From Clarireedia homoeocarpa (lineage: Eukaryota; Ascomycota; Leotiomycetes; Helotiales; Rutstroemiaceae): a DNA stretch of 60,840 bases. The notes beneath the pieces were generated by a model. That model was given only the letters and a program-made list of their open reading frames with translations, did no database searches and was not told the DNA's origin. The stretch lies in contig LNKV01000083.1 in the NCBI GenBank assembly GCA_001465935.1, forward strand, positions 1-60,840, read 5' to 3'. The translations under genes were made by a program, and so were the position numbers. Below are positions 46,001 to 56,678 of the stretch, piece after piece (the first letter of the stretch is position 1; each line of letters begins with the position of its first letter).

Positions 46001-47748
46001 AAACTATCTTTACTTTATATATAATATTATTATTTTATTAAAAATAGTATTCTTAAATATTTAATTAAAAAGGTGATTTATATATAAATATTTTATTAAA
46101 AGGTAATTAGTTTTTTTATTCTTATATTATTAGATAGTATATAATATTTTATAAACTTTATATATATACTAATATTTATATACTTAATTCTATAAATTCT
46201 TAAAATAAATTATATATATTATTATTAGAGAGATAATAAAAGTAAGTATTTAATTAAGGGTTTTTAATAATAATTTCTCTAAGTTTTAAAAGAATCTTAT
46301 TAATAGCTATACTAGATTTAGTTAGTAGATTAGAGTATAATAAAAATATAGATTATAATCTTTAAGTTTCGTATAAAGTAGACTAGTATCTATAATATTA
46401 ATATTCGAAAATTTATTAGAGTTACTTTATATATTAGTATTTTATAACTAATAACTACTTTACTTTCTTAATTTATATAAACTTATAAATCAATTTATTT
46501 ATTAATATATTAATTCTATTAATATAATTCGACTATCTCTTTTCTTCTTAAGTTAAATAACTATATTAGTTTATTTCTATAAGTTATAACTTTATATTTA
46601 TATTTATCTTAATTTATTCTATATTCCCTTACTTTCTAGATTCAGACGACTTTTCTAAATTAATATTTCTTAATTATATATCTCTTATATAATTATAACT
46701 CGAAAATCTCTTATTCTCGAATAATTTCGATTTAAAGCTACCCCCCCCTAAATATTACTTTTAAGCTTTTGTTTATTATTTATTTTATTTATTATTATTA
46801 TTATCACTTCACTTCTTTAAAGATAATAGAACAATTAATTACTAATAAAATCGTAACTAAGTTTATAACTATTCGCTAACAACTTAGTATCTAAACTAAG
46901 AAGTTCGGATAAAAACTCGAAACTCTTTATATTAATAATACTTTCTTTTATTCTTTTTATCTTTATTCGATATCTAAGCGATCTAAACTATAAGACCCGG
47001 ATAAATTCAATAATTCCCGTTTCGATATCTAGTTACTTATTATTAAAACTAAGTTTTAAGTTGATAGCGAAGTTATAAGAGATAATATTACTAAATTCTA
47101 CTATATTTTCTTGAATCTTAAACCTTCAATTTAAACTTAAATCTTGTCTCTTGTCAACAAGTCCTCTCTTAATTATAAAGATATCTTTAAAGCTTTTATT
47201 TTTATATATAAGAACCTTTATTATACTAAAGAAGTCCTTGTTTATTTTTATATAGTTTATTAAAGTATTAATTTTTTAAATAATTATATTATTAGATTTC
47301 AATATATTCTATATAAAGTAAATAGAAAGAGTTAGAATAATAATTAGAAAATTAATACTTTTTATTTAGACTTAAACTAGATATTATAATAATAATTAGA
47401 TAATTAGTTAGACGAGTTTATTAATTTCAAAGAATTTATATACTTTATATAATATTTTAATAACTCTTTCTTCTATTAACTTATATTTATACTTACTACT
47501 TTACTAATCTAATAACTATTATATTTTCAGTATTTTTATATATAGTCTTACTAATATCTATAATAATAAGCTACTAAGTTAATAAACTTAAATATAATCG
47601 AGACTAATAAATAGACTGAAAGATAACTAGTTTAAATAAAAACTTCTTTATTATTTTTTCTTTTACTTCTTTTAATTTATTTTCTTTATTAACTTTAAAT
47701 TATTCTTTTTAAATACTCGAGAGCGAGCTTTTTCAAAAGAGGGGGTAA

Positions 47749-47942
47749 TATAACGATTTATACGAAATCGTATATATAACTATATTAATTTAGTTAAGAT
47801 ACTTCTTTATAGAATATCGCTTTATACAAGCTTTAAAGCTCTAAACTATATAAAGTCTCTCTTTTTATATATAACTTTAGTTTTATAATTTAATATTTTA
47901 AAGTTATTTAATATTTTTATTAGTAGTCTCGTTATAGTAGTT
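47749..47942 (+). repeat. 3' LTR of gag-only element
   Basis: Begins TATAACG directly after the polypurine tract; the original was probably TGTAACG or TGTCACG, as in fungal gypsy elements. Better preserved than the left copy. Confidence 0.6.
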
Positions 47943-48753
47943 GTTTATTAGAGTAAAGTAAAAAGAAGAGATACTTCTTCTAAAATATAATATATCTATT
48001 ATATTATTTATAAATTATAAAGCCGGAGTTTTATTATTATTATTTATATAATACTCTTTATTACTAATAAAAGTATATATATTTATAAATATATACTAAT
48101 ATTTTTTCAGTATCTAGAACTTTTCTAGTAGTTATTTTATAAGTTATAAACTTATAATAGTATAATATTTATTCTAATATTTATTCTCTAAGTTACTTGT
48201 TCTTAAAGTAATATAGTATTAATTATATAACTAACTAGTAAATATTATATTATTGTTATTATATATTATTAGATATATATTATTTATCTAGTAATCTTGT
48301 TTTAATAATAAAGTATAAGCTTTATAATCGAGAATAAAAAGAAGAGGTACTTCTTTTAAATTATAGATAATATTTATTATATAAAGAAAAAAGAGTATAG
48401 AATTAGAGTTAGAAAAAAAAGGTATTTCTTCTAAATTATAATAAATCTATTATAATATTTATAGATTCGAAGAATTATTAATCTATTATATAAGAACTAA
48501 TAATATCTTTTACTAATAATATAAAATATTATTTATACTAATTTAGTATTTAGAACTTATATATATTATATATAAAACTTATAGTTAAAAGTACTTTATT
48601 ATTTTATAATTATTAACGAGTTGACTATTAATTAATATCGGTTTACTTAGTATAATTATAAGTGATATAAGATAATATAAATTAAAAACTTATTTATATT
48701 ATCTTATATAAAGAGAGAAGAGAGAATCTTTCTTACTTACTAATTATATAAAC
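47943..48753. repeat. 0.81-kb direct repeat, copy A (LTR-like)
   Basis: Aligns along its whole length with 49012-49820. Shared anchors are AGAGTAAAGTA at the left end, AAGCCGGAGTTTTATT / AAACCGGAGTTTTATT, and the AAGAGAGAA block near the right end. Heavily TA-enriched. Confidence 0.75.
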
Positions 48754-49011
48754 TTGGAATTCTAGTAGTTTTAGTAATTATAACTATTTTAAAAGCTTGA
48801 TTATACTTTACTATATCTAGTTATACCTTGCTATACCCGGCTATATCTAGTTATACTTAGTTATATCTAGCTATATTTAATTATATCTAGATATTAGTAG
48901 TTTTTACTTATTATTAAAGTTAGTTATATAAATAATTTATTCTTTAAATAATAATAAGATATAAGTTTATAATAATAAGATATAAGTTTATATAATATAA
49001 AATTAAAGTAG
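48754..49011. repeat. spacer with TATATCTAGT tandem units
   Basis: About 258 bp separate the two 0.81-kb repeats. Roughly ten degenerate 10-11-bp units of TATATCTAGTTA type occupy 48800-48890, and an AATAATAAGATATAAGTTTAT duplication occupies about 48950-48990. No coding trace. Confidence 0.6.
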
Positions 49012-49820
49012 TTATTTATCAGAGTAAAGTAGAGAGAAGAGATACTTCTCTCGAAATATAATATATCTATTATATTACTTATAAATTATAAAACCGGAGT
49101 TTTATTATTATTATTTATATAATACTCTTTACTATTAATAGAAGTATATATATTTATAAATATATACTAATATCTTTTCAATATCTAGAACTTTTCTAAT
49201 AATTATTTTATAAGTTATAAGTTTATAATAATATAATATCTACTTTAATATTTATTCTCTAAATTATTTATTCTTAGAGTAGTATAGTACTAGTTATATA
49301 ACTAGTTAGTAGATATCGTATTATTATTATTATATATTATTAGATATATATTATTTATCTAATAGTCTTATTTTAATAATAAAGTATAAACTTTATAATC
49401 GAGAGTAGAGAGGAGAGACGCTTCTTTTAGATTATAAATAATATTTATTATATAAAGAAAGAAGAGTATAAAATTAAAGTTAAAGAAAAAAAGTATTTCT
49501 TCTAGATTATAATAAGTCTATTATAATATTTGCAGATTCGAAGAATTATTAATTTATTATATAAGAACTAATAATATCTTTTATTAATAGTATAAAATAT
49601 TACTTATACTAATTTAGTATTTAGAGCTTATATATATTATATATAAAATTTATAATTAAAAGTACTTTATTGTTTTATAGTTATTAACAAGTTAATTATT
49701 AATTAATATCGATTTACTTAGTATAATTATAGATAATATAGGATAATATAAATTAAAAACTTATTTATATTATTTTATATAAAAAGAGAAAAGAGAATCT
49801 CTTTTATTTACTAACTATAT
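49012..49820. repeat. 0.81-kb direct repeat, copy B (LTR-like)
   Basis: Second member of the pair; its right end abuts or is interrupted by the Ty1/copia element. Differences from copy A are mostly transitions. Confidence 0.75.
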
Positions 49821-50156
49821 ATATAGATAATCGGCCACAAAATAGCTCCGGCCAGGCGGGCCGGAACCCAGGGCAAATACGGTATATCCGATATAAGTAT
49901 ACAATACCCGTATANCAATGCCCGTATAACTGGAAAATCAACTCCGGAGACCACAGGTAGATAGTCAATACCCCTCGTACGAAGGGTATAAAGATCGCAG
50001 TACGATCCTGTAGTTAGAGAATTAAGACGATTTACATAAATAACACTGGACCCACGCTTTGTACGTGTTTCCGGGTGTTACGTGTAACCCTCGTGCTTCT
50101 TCACGTGATATCACATTCTCTGTGTACGACCAGCCCGCAACCCGGTCGTACCAACA
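49817..50156 (+). repeat. copia 5' LTR
   Basis: Shares ATAGCTCCGGCCAGGCGGGC, CCTCGTACGAAGGGTATAAA and GGGTGTTACGTGTAACCCTC with the 3' LTR. The right end ACCAACA matches ATCAACA of the 3' LTR. It holds a small duplication of CAATACCCGTATA containing one N at 49915, and extra bases near 50128-50144 absent from the 3' LTR. The exact left end is blurred by the AT-rich flank. Confidence 0.85.
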
Positions 50157-50158
50157 CT

Positions 50159-51140
50159 GATCAGTAGTTGGATCAACCACAGATTAGCAAGGTCAATTAC
50201 ACTCTTACAACTTTGTTCTTCCCCGTTATACACAACCCTATTTTACCTATCTTCAATCCGTCAACTTCCTCTCTTCAATCCCTTGTACGAACCTTGGACT
50301 CCGACAACATAATCGACTTCGAGGAGTTCGCAAGATACGAGAAGGTCACTCCGACCTTAGCAGGTCAGGACTTCGACCCGGACAACTTGGAGCAACACAC
50401 AGCCGAATGGATTTCCACCCGGATCGCTATTTAGATCGTACAAAGTAGGGTGGACCAAGATCGCGACTATATACTATGGACTGCTTTCTATAACGACTTC
50501 GAAGGCTGGAGCGAGGAATTGTTTAAACTTACTAGCTCTAACCTTCTCCACAAACTCCGAGTATACTTTACCTCAAACAGAGTTTGGATTACTAAATCTG
50601 ATGATCGTACGTACACACAAGTCTTTGGTGAACTTATCAATATCAAGGAATATCCGGAATAGAAAACCGAAGACATTAAGGAGCACCTTCGTACGATAGA
50701 TCCCATCAACTCTCGGTTCGTCCAAGGAAGTATTAACCTACTTCCTTCTGTACCCTCCGCTGTTTCTCCGGCAACGACCCCTCTGGCTATATTTGCAACT
50801 CCCTCTACTCAACCTACAACTTCGTCTGCAACTCCAGCGCTTGAGCAAGAACAAACGACCCCAGTACCTAGTGAAGTCCTAGATAATCGATTTATACACT
50901 TTACATCCACGCCTCACCCTACTAAAACTGTTTCGCCGCTGACTATATACAAGAGAAGTAATATCTCTAAGCCCCTTAGTAACTTGATAAAGATTCTCTC
51001 GGACAAAGAGTATAAATATAGTAGTAAGATATACGATATCTTAGAAAACAAGCTTCATATCTTCTACAATTGTTATACAAAGGTTGGCTTATCGACAAAC
51101 TACTTCCACCTTAGCTTTTTCCGTACTACTTTATAACCGT
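50159..51140 (+). pseudogene. copia gag region, N-terminal part
   Basis: Starts near a purine-rich DQPQISKVNY reading. Protein-like runs AEWISTRIAI, YNDFEGWSEELFKL and KLRVYFTSNRVWITK are separated by TAG stops, followed by a Ser/Thr/Pro-rich linker (50740-50880). It would encode the nucleocapsid precursor in the intact element. No intact frame remains. Confidence 0.6.
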
Positions 51141-51722
51141 ACACTCGACTTTTACTATAACAAGATCTCTAGACAATCGTACAACTTCCGTACAATAGTT
51201 ACTATAGTCAGAGAATATTTCGAGACAGAAGAGAACAAGCAGCTTTATCTATCCGAGTAGAGAGAGACTATATACACTTTCGTACAAAGGAAGAACCTAG
51301 ATAAATCCAAGCTAGAATACTTGGAGATACTCTTCGACCGCCTTCGTATACTACAAAAAAGTCTCTCGACCGAGTACCAGAACGAATTCTCCCTATATAA
51401 CCAAGTCCTCAATACTTATCAAGGTATCCCAGAGTACAACCTTATACTCTACAAGCCAGCTTGTATATTCGAGTCAGTCTATTCTGATCTGAGATCTACA
51501 ATCGGAACAGTAGTGTATACAAGAGAATATACTACGTAAACGTAATACCCTAATAAACAATACTAAGTCGACTATAAGTATCAAAGCAAATTCAATCGTA
51601 CACAAACAAGTAATTAGTTAACACTAAGATTTCCGAAAGGAAGACAGTTCTCAGGCCCTTATATAAAGAGCAAGAACTATTCCCCAAATCCTTGTACAAA
51701 AAGCAGAAACTAGGAGAATACG

Positions 51723-51767
51723 AAATATTATATTTGTAGACAGACTAGCCACCTCGCTAAGACGTAT
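51723..51767 (+). other. RIP-mutated CCHC zinc knuckle of copia gag
   Basis: Reads KYYICRQTSHLAKTY. The family pattern is C-x2-C-x4-H-x4-C. The first and last Cys positions are TAT (Tyr), one G-to-A change from TGT, while the second Cys (51735-51737) and the His (51750-51752) remain. Confidence 0.65.
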
Positions 51768-52439
51768 TCTTATACAGAGAGAACTAAAGTATATAGCCGT
51801 ATCAGCTATTAGTACTTACAGGAAGAAGAAAAAGAAAACAAGGAAACAGGACAGTTCCTATAAGAAAAGAAGTAAGAAGACAATAAAGATTCAGATAATA
51901 TAGAGGAACGAGAACTCTCGTCCAACCAATTCCTTATAAAAATAGAAGTGATTAATAGTAGTCAAACTACCCAAACTCTCAACAACCTTAGTACGATATA
52001 CAGTATTACTTACTATAATCCTAGCAAACAGAAAGCATCGTATAACGAAGTATTCACGTTTAAGGAGCAGTACTCGTCAATACAATTTCAAGGGATTATA
52101 CCTAACAATAGGGCTGTAAGTATATCAACTACTAGCAAAGTACAATTTCAAGTACTATAGCAACAAGACCCGTCTATTACTTTAGCTCGTATAAAGAGCA
52201 ACGATCATACAATCCGTTTTGGCAAAGGAATAGTGAAAGTAAAAGGAACAACTGTTATATAGATACTAGTTAGTCCGATTACTTTCTATATTATAACTGC
52301 AAATACCCCATTCCTCTACTACATTCAGAATATAGACAAAATAAATATACAATTTAATAACTTAAAGAATATCCTTATCCAAAGAAAGAATATTATATTT
52401 ATCGTATATAAATAGAGATATCTATAGATACTTTTATAA

Positions 52440-52900
52440 TAGTCGGACACGATCGCTCAAACTCACCTTACTGAAGTTGAACTTAAACAGCTACATCACC
52501 GATTTGGACACCCGTCTGTACGAAAACTAGTATAACTACTAGAGAAAGTAGGGCACAACAATATCGATTATCGTATAATCGAACACTTGAACAAATTCTG
52601 CAACCACTGCCAACTGAATACGAAGTCGCCCGAACGATTCCGGTTTACAATCAAGGATAAGATTAAATTTAACTACTCGATTATTATTGATATTATATAT
52701 CTAAACAAATCCCCAGTTCTACACGTTATAGACGAAGCTACTATATTCAATACAGCCTAGTTCCTAAAGGACATCAGCACTTGTACAATATAGGATACCC
52801 TTCGGGTATATTAGATCGATACCTATCTAGGTCCACCAGATTATATTATATACAATACAAGTATAACGTTTATATCCTAAGAGTTTAGATAGAATATATA
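52440..52900 (+). pseudogene. copia GAG-pre-integrase and integrase core
   Basis: Readable as LKQLHHRFGHPSVRKLV (His of the zinc-binding HHCC region), FCNHCQLNTKSPERF (its Cys pair), then integrase core HVIDEATIFNTA and YLGPPDYIIYN. TAG codons interrupt at expected Gln/Trp sites. This is the strand-transfer enzyme of the copia element, inactivated. Confidence 0.8.
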
Positions 52901-53399
52901 TATAATAGCAAATAAGACGAAGGAAATACTAGTAGAGGTATATAATAGTATTAGCAAAGTAGAGAAATACTACTAACCTCTTAAACGTTTATACAAGATT
53001 ATTAGGGACGAAACAAAAGAAGAAAATATCTCTAAAGAGATTATCCTACAGATAATTATAAAAGCAATAAACGATACAGCCAGGCTAAACAGCCTTATAC
53101 TAACTCTCTTTGTTTTCAAGGTATACCCGAGAATAAATCAAATATCAACTCCGTCCTAGTCAATAATCATACAAGCCTAAACAGTTCAGACTACAATAAC
53201 GGAAATCAGAAAGATCAATACTCAGCACCAAGTCAAGGAAGCTCTAAGTACAAGGAATAGCCCTCAGACAATAGAGGTACTTAACCTCTTACTACAATCA
53301 GATATAAAAGTCTAGCGAGAAAAGAAAGGCTAGACTAGCCCCTTTAAGCTTCTGGCAACTGACAAAGAAACTTGTATCGTTGAACTCCCCTTAGGTCCG

Positions 53400-55190
53400 A
53401 CTAGCTTTCGTACGACAATTATGAAACTATTCTTTCTTAAAGAAATTAAAGAGATAGAGATTCGTACGAAGGACCAATTAGAACCAAACCCAAAAGAAAA
53501 AGTGAAGACGAAGCAGATACATTCAACAAAACGACTAATCCCCTAAGTTGTTATCCTATTTAAGAAAGTAGAGGTGTTTATTACTAAGAAAGAGTAAGAC
53601 AACTTAGAACTTTCAGTTAAGCTTTGTACACAAAGTATGATTATAGCCGAAGAACCTCTATTTCAAGTAGTATAGTAAAAGGAAATTAACAGTTTGATTA
53701 TACAAGGAGTCTTCGAATTTGTTAAATATAACCCGGCAATCCACATCAGACGAATCTTCAACTCCCGGCTTGTCAACGAAGTTAAAGGCAAGACGACAAC
53801 AGTTCTGTATAAAAAGTTAAGGTTGGTAATATAAATATACAATAATACTAGGAAAGAAAGTATCTTGACACAATCGCTAACTATTCAATATACAAGCTAG
53901 AGAATCATCTTAATACTAGCCCCTTCACTTTATATAAGAGGAATCGAACTAACCTCTCGAGATATCATTTAAACGTATATATAGTCAATATTATTTCTGA
54001 ACTGATTGATTCTAGTATGACTATCTAAAGAGATTCGGACGAACTATCCTCCTAACACAATTATAATCGTCCACAAACCCTTGTATAGAATACTAGAGTC
54101 AGGAACGCACTAGTAGGTTATATACTACAACTACTACAAAGACAAACTGAATATAGAACCCTCTCTGTACAACCCTTATCTTCTAATCTCTAAGGACCCC
54201 GAAGTATTTACAGTAATAGTAATGTAGACAGACGATACTCTGATCCTAGAAGACAAGAAGTTCAAATAGAAAGAAGAAAGAGAGCTGAAATAAGCAAATT
54301 CCCAAACAAAGCCGATTAAGAAGCTTTCGTACAAGATATCTTTGATTTTCAATAGATATAAACTGTAAATTGAGAACGAGAATCTTAGCCTTATACAAAA
54401 CGGACAAAGGTAGAAGATCAAGTTTATAGACCTTAAATCTGAAAATCGTTTAACTGAATATCGCGAATAGTGTACTCGAAGAGTGTACTTCTCGAGTATC
54501 TGCTAGCCAGAAGCAAGCTTCGACTTGTTAGTCGCAGTACAGCACCAAGAACCCTTGTACGACGAGATCAAGGCTCTAAATAAACAGCTGAAGTAGCAAA
54601 TCAAGAACTTAAACAAAAGAATATATTATATCCCTCTAGAATTGCAAATAGCAAAACTCTTCGTATTTATAGACAGATCGTTTGCTAATAACAAAGATCT
54701 TAGCTCGCAACTTAAATACAAGATCTTCTTAGCAAATAAGTATCTGTACGAAGGTTTAGACAACACGTTCAGAATAAAAGGCAACCTGATCTACTAGAGT
54801 AGTACAAAGAGCAAGTATATAACTCGGAGCGTACTAGTATCCGAGATCTACAGAATAGTTACTAGTATCGACTTGGCAATTATAATTAGCTGTACAATTC
54901 AAACAATCGCCGAGCAGCTAGGACTTCCAGCACTACCGACTGTTATTTACACAGACTTGTACTCCCTGTACAACTACCTCGTGAAACTTGGGATAATGAA
55001 AGAGAAACGATTGATAATTGATATTATAACTCTACGTCAGTCGTATAAGAGGAGAGAGCTAACAGAAATCCGATAGATCAAAGGCGACAACAACCCTACT
55101 AACACAATAACTAAAGGGATAGCGAACAAGGTACTAGAAACAATAATCGATATAAACGAACTCACCATCCGAGTAGAAGAGTAGGTCGTA
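53400..55190 (+). pseudogene. copia reverse transcriptase and RNase H
   Basis: The reverse transcriptase catalytic region is recognised near 54210-54250 (TDDTLILED, preceded by a TAG). RNase H and the pol end are clear at 54650-55190: FVFIDRSFANNKDLSSQ, YTDLYSLYNYL, LIIDIITLRQSYKRRELTEI, and INELTIRVEE before the stop. Frames are broken by multiple stops, mostly TAG. Confidence 0.75.
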
Positions 55191-55544
55191 CAACAATAAA
55201 AAGTAATATCAGAAAAAAGAATTTTATTTATTTAAGTTTTTTTATTTAGTTTTCCTAAAGTACAAATTGAGGAGTATAGTACAGTTATTTGAATTTTCTT
55301 TATATTATTTTTATTACAATTATTCACTAAGCCCGTCGGACGGACAAGAAATACACTTTGTATACAACAAGAATCAATAGAAATCAGAAAGCCTCTTAGT
55401 TTCACAAAATAGGAACCTACTACTTATCTCGAGCACTATACAAAGGTTAAAGCCAAACTCGAGTACTACTTAGCAGCTGTGTACGAACCTATAGCAGGTT
55501 AAGGGAATTGTACTTGTAAACAAAAAGAAAGTTTCGTATATACC

Positions 55545-56120
55545 TTAGAGGACAATAGGATTCTCGCGGAAAACACTAACTACAAGGACTATTGAACTAG
55601 TAGTTACTTCGCTTACCAACTCAGATTTGACCGGAGCCTCGTCCGAGTCGCTCTCGCTGTACTTATCACCAGCATCATCATCAGGATCGTCCGACGAGCT
55701 GTCGGACGAAACCTCGACAACAACACAGTAACAAGTACTATAATCCCGCTACTTGCAATTGCCGTAAGCGCCGTTCCAATATCCAGCAAGCCGGACACAG
55801 GTCGGGAAAGGCGTAAAGCCTCGCCTATAATACTCATTGTAGCCGCTAGGGACAAGAGTGCCTCTACTCTAAATAAGCATAGTATTTATATACAAAGGAT
55901 ATATCATTAAGAGCTGTATATCTTAGATACAGTCTTGTACAAAAGCTATATCCTATCCTAGTAGAGCCAAGACTGTTCGTTGCAGGTTGTTGTAGATATA
56001 CCCTCGAAGCTGCTGCCTATCTACGAGAAGAAGGGGGTAGCCTAAGGGCAGTACTCCCGGAGCAGCGACAGCGGAGTTGGCGGTAACGACACTAGCAGGT
56101 ATGAATAGGACAAGCCTGTA
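55545..56120 (-). pseudogene. antisense Cys-rich accessory ORF inside copia element
   Basis: Between the pol end and the 3' LTR the minus strand reads as protein. The N-terminal part (about 56120-55960) gives PASVVTANSAVAAPGVLPLG and LLLVDRQQLRGYIYNNL. The C-terminal part (about 55857-55545) gives YNEYYRRGFTPFPTCVRLAG, YWNGAYGNCK, a TAG (probably Trp), RDYSTCYC, then an Asp/Ser/Glu-rich acidic tail (SSDSSSDDPDDDAGDKYSES). The Cys codons are at 55797-55799, 55755-55757, 55731-55733 and 55725-55727. The pattern resembles the small zinc-finger-like domain (DUF3716 type) common in mould genomes; that link is from memory and tentative. Frame breaks between the two parts fit RIP or a short intron. 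Confidence 0.55.
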
Positions 56121-56360
56121 TACGAAAGCAACTAATTAACAATCTCAATCCATCGTACAACAGAGGACTTAACTGGTTATTTATATTTATTTTGATAGTT
56201 TAGTATTAGTGTTACTGTTAGTGTTATTGTTATTGATGTTATTAGACAATTAATTAATTATTATAGATCGTACGACAAATATAGGCTCTTAGCTGAAAAT
56301 CCTACACGCTAAAAGCTTGTTACCTGATAAGGGCTCGGTTCGGACGAAAGAGAAAAAGTT

Positions 56361-56678
56361 GCTAGTATATAGATAATCGGCTACAGAATAGCTCCGGCCA
56401 GGCGGGCCAGAACCCAGAGCAAATACAGTATATCCGATATAAGTATACAATACCCGTATAACTGGAAAATCAACTCCGGAGACCATAGGTAGATAGTCAA
56501 TACCCCTCGTACGAAGGGTATAAAGATCGCAGTACGATCCTGTAATTAGAGAATAAGACGATTTATATAATTAACACTGGACCCACGCTTTGCACGTGAT
56601 TCCGGGTGTTACGTGTAACCCTCGTACTTCCCCACGTGATATCACTCTTGGGGTACGACTTTGCCGGTCGTATCAACA
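56361..56678 (+). repeat. copia 3' LTR
   Basis: Follows the polypurine tract and aligns with 49817-50156, ending ATCAACA. Possibly starts TGCTAG at 56360-56365. The next base leads straight into gypsy pol sequence. Confidence 0.85.

Larger units (their letters stand above)
45807..47942 (+). mobile_element. gag-only LTR retroelement, RIP-degraded
   Basis: Direct repeats of about 190 bp (about 45807-46000 and 47749-47942) bound a 1.75-kb interior. The right repeat is preceded by a polypurine tract (AAAAGAGGGGG at 47736-47745), as in LTR elements. Between about 46880 and 47500 the plus strand reads as retroviral-type gag with stops: DPDKFNN, SEVIRDNITKFYYIFLNLKP, SLNYKDIFKAF and NNYIIRFQYILYKVN. 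No reverse transcriptase or integrase trace is present and the interior is too short to hold one. I infer a non-autonomous element. Confidence 0.6.
49817..56678 (+). mobile_element. Ty1/copia LTR retrotransposon, near full length, RIP-damaged
   Basis: About 6.9 kb bounded by LTRs. Plus-strand order: gag-like region (50159 on), zinc knuckle (51723-51767), integrase (about 52440-52900), reverse transcriptase (about 53400-54300) and RNase H (about 54400-55190). Integrase before reverse transcriptase is the copia order. Many TAG/TAA stops stand where Trp or Gln is expected. GC content is much higher than in the flanking relics, so this element is younger or less mutated. A polypurine tract (CGAAAGAGAAAAAG, 56345-56358) precedes the 3' LTR. 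An extra antisense frame lies between pol and the 3' LTR. Confidence 0.85.

Noticed and set aside
55613..55855. Minus-strand 80-residue hydrophobic open frame in the copia element
   Set aside because: A shadow frame of the Cys-rich/acidic antisense sequence, which has the more protein-like composition and motif.
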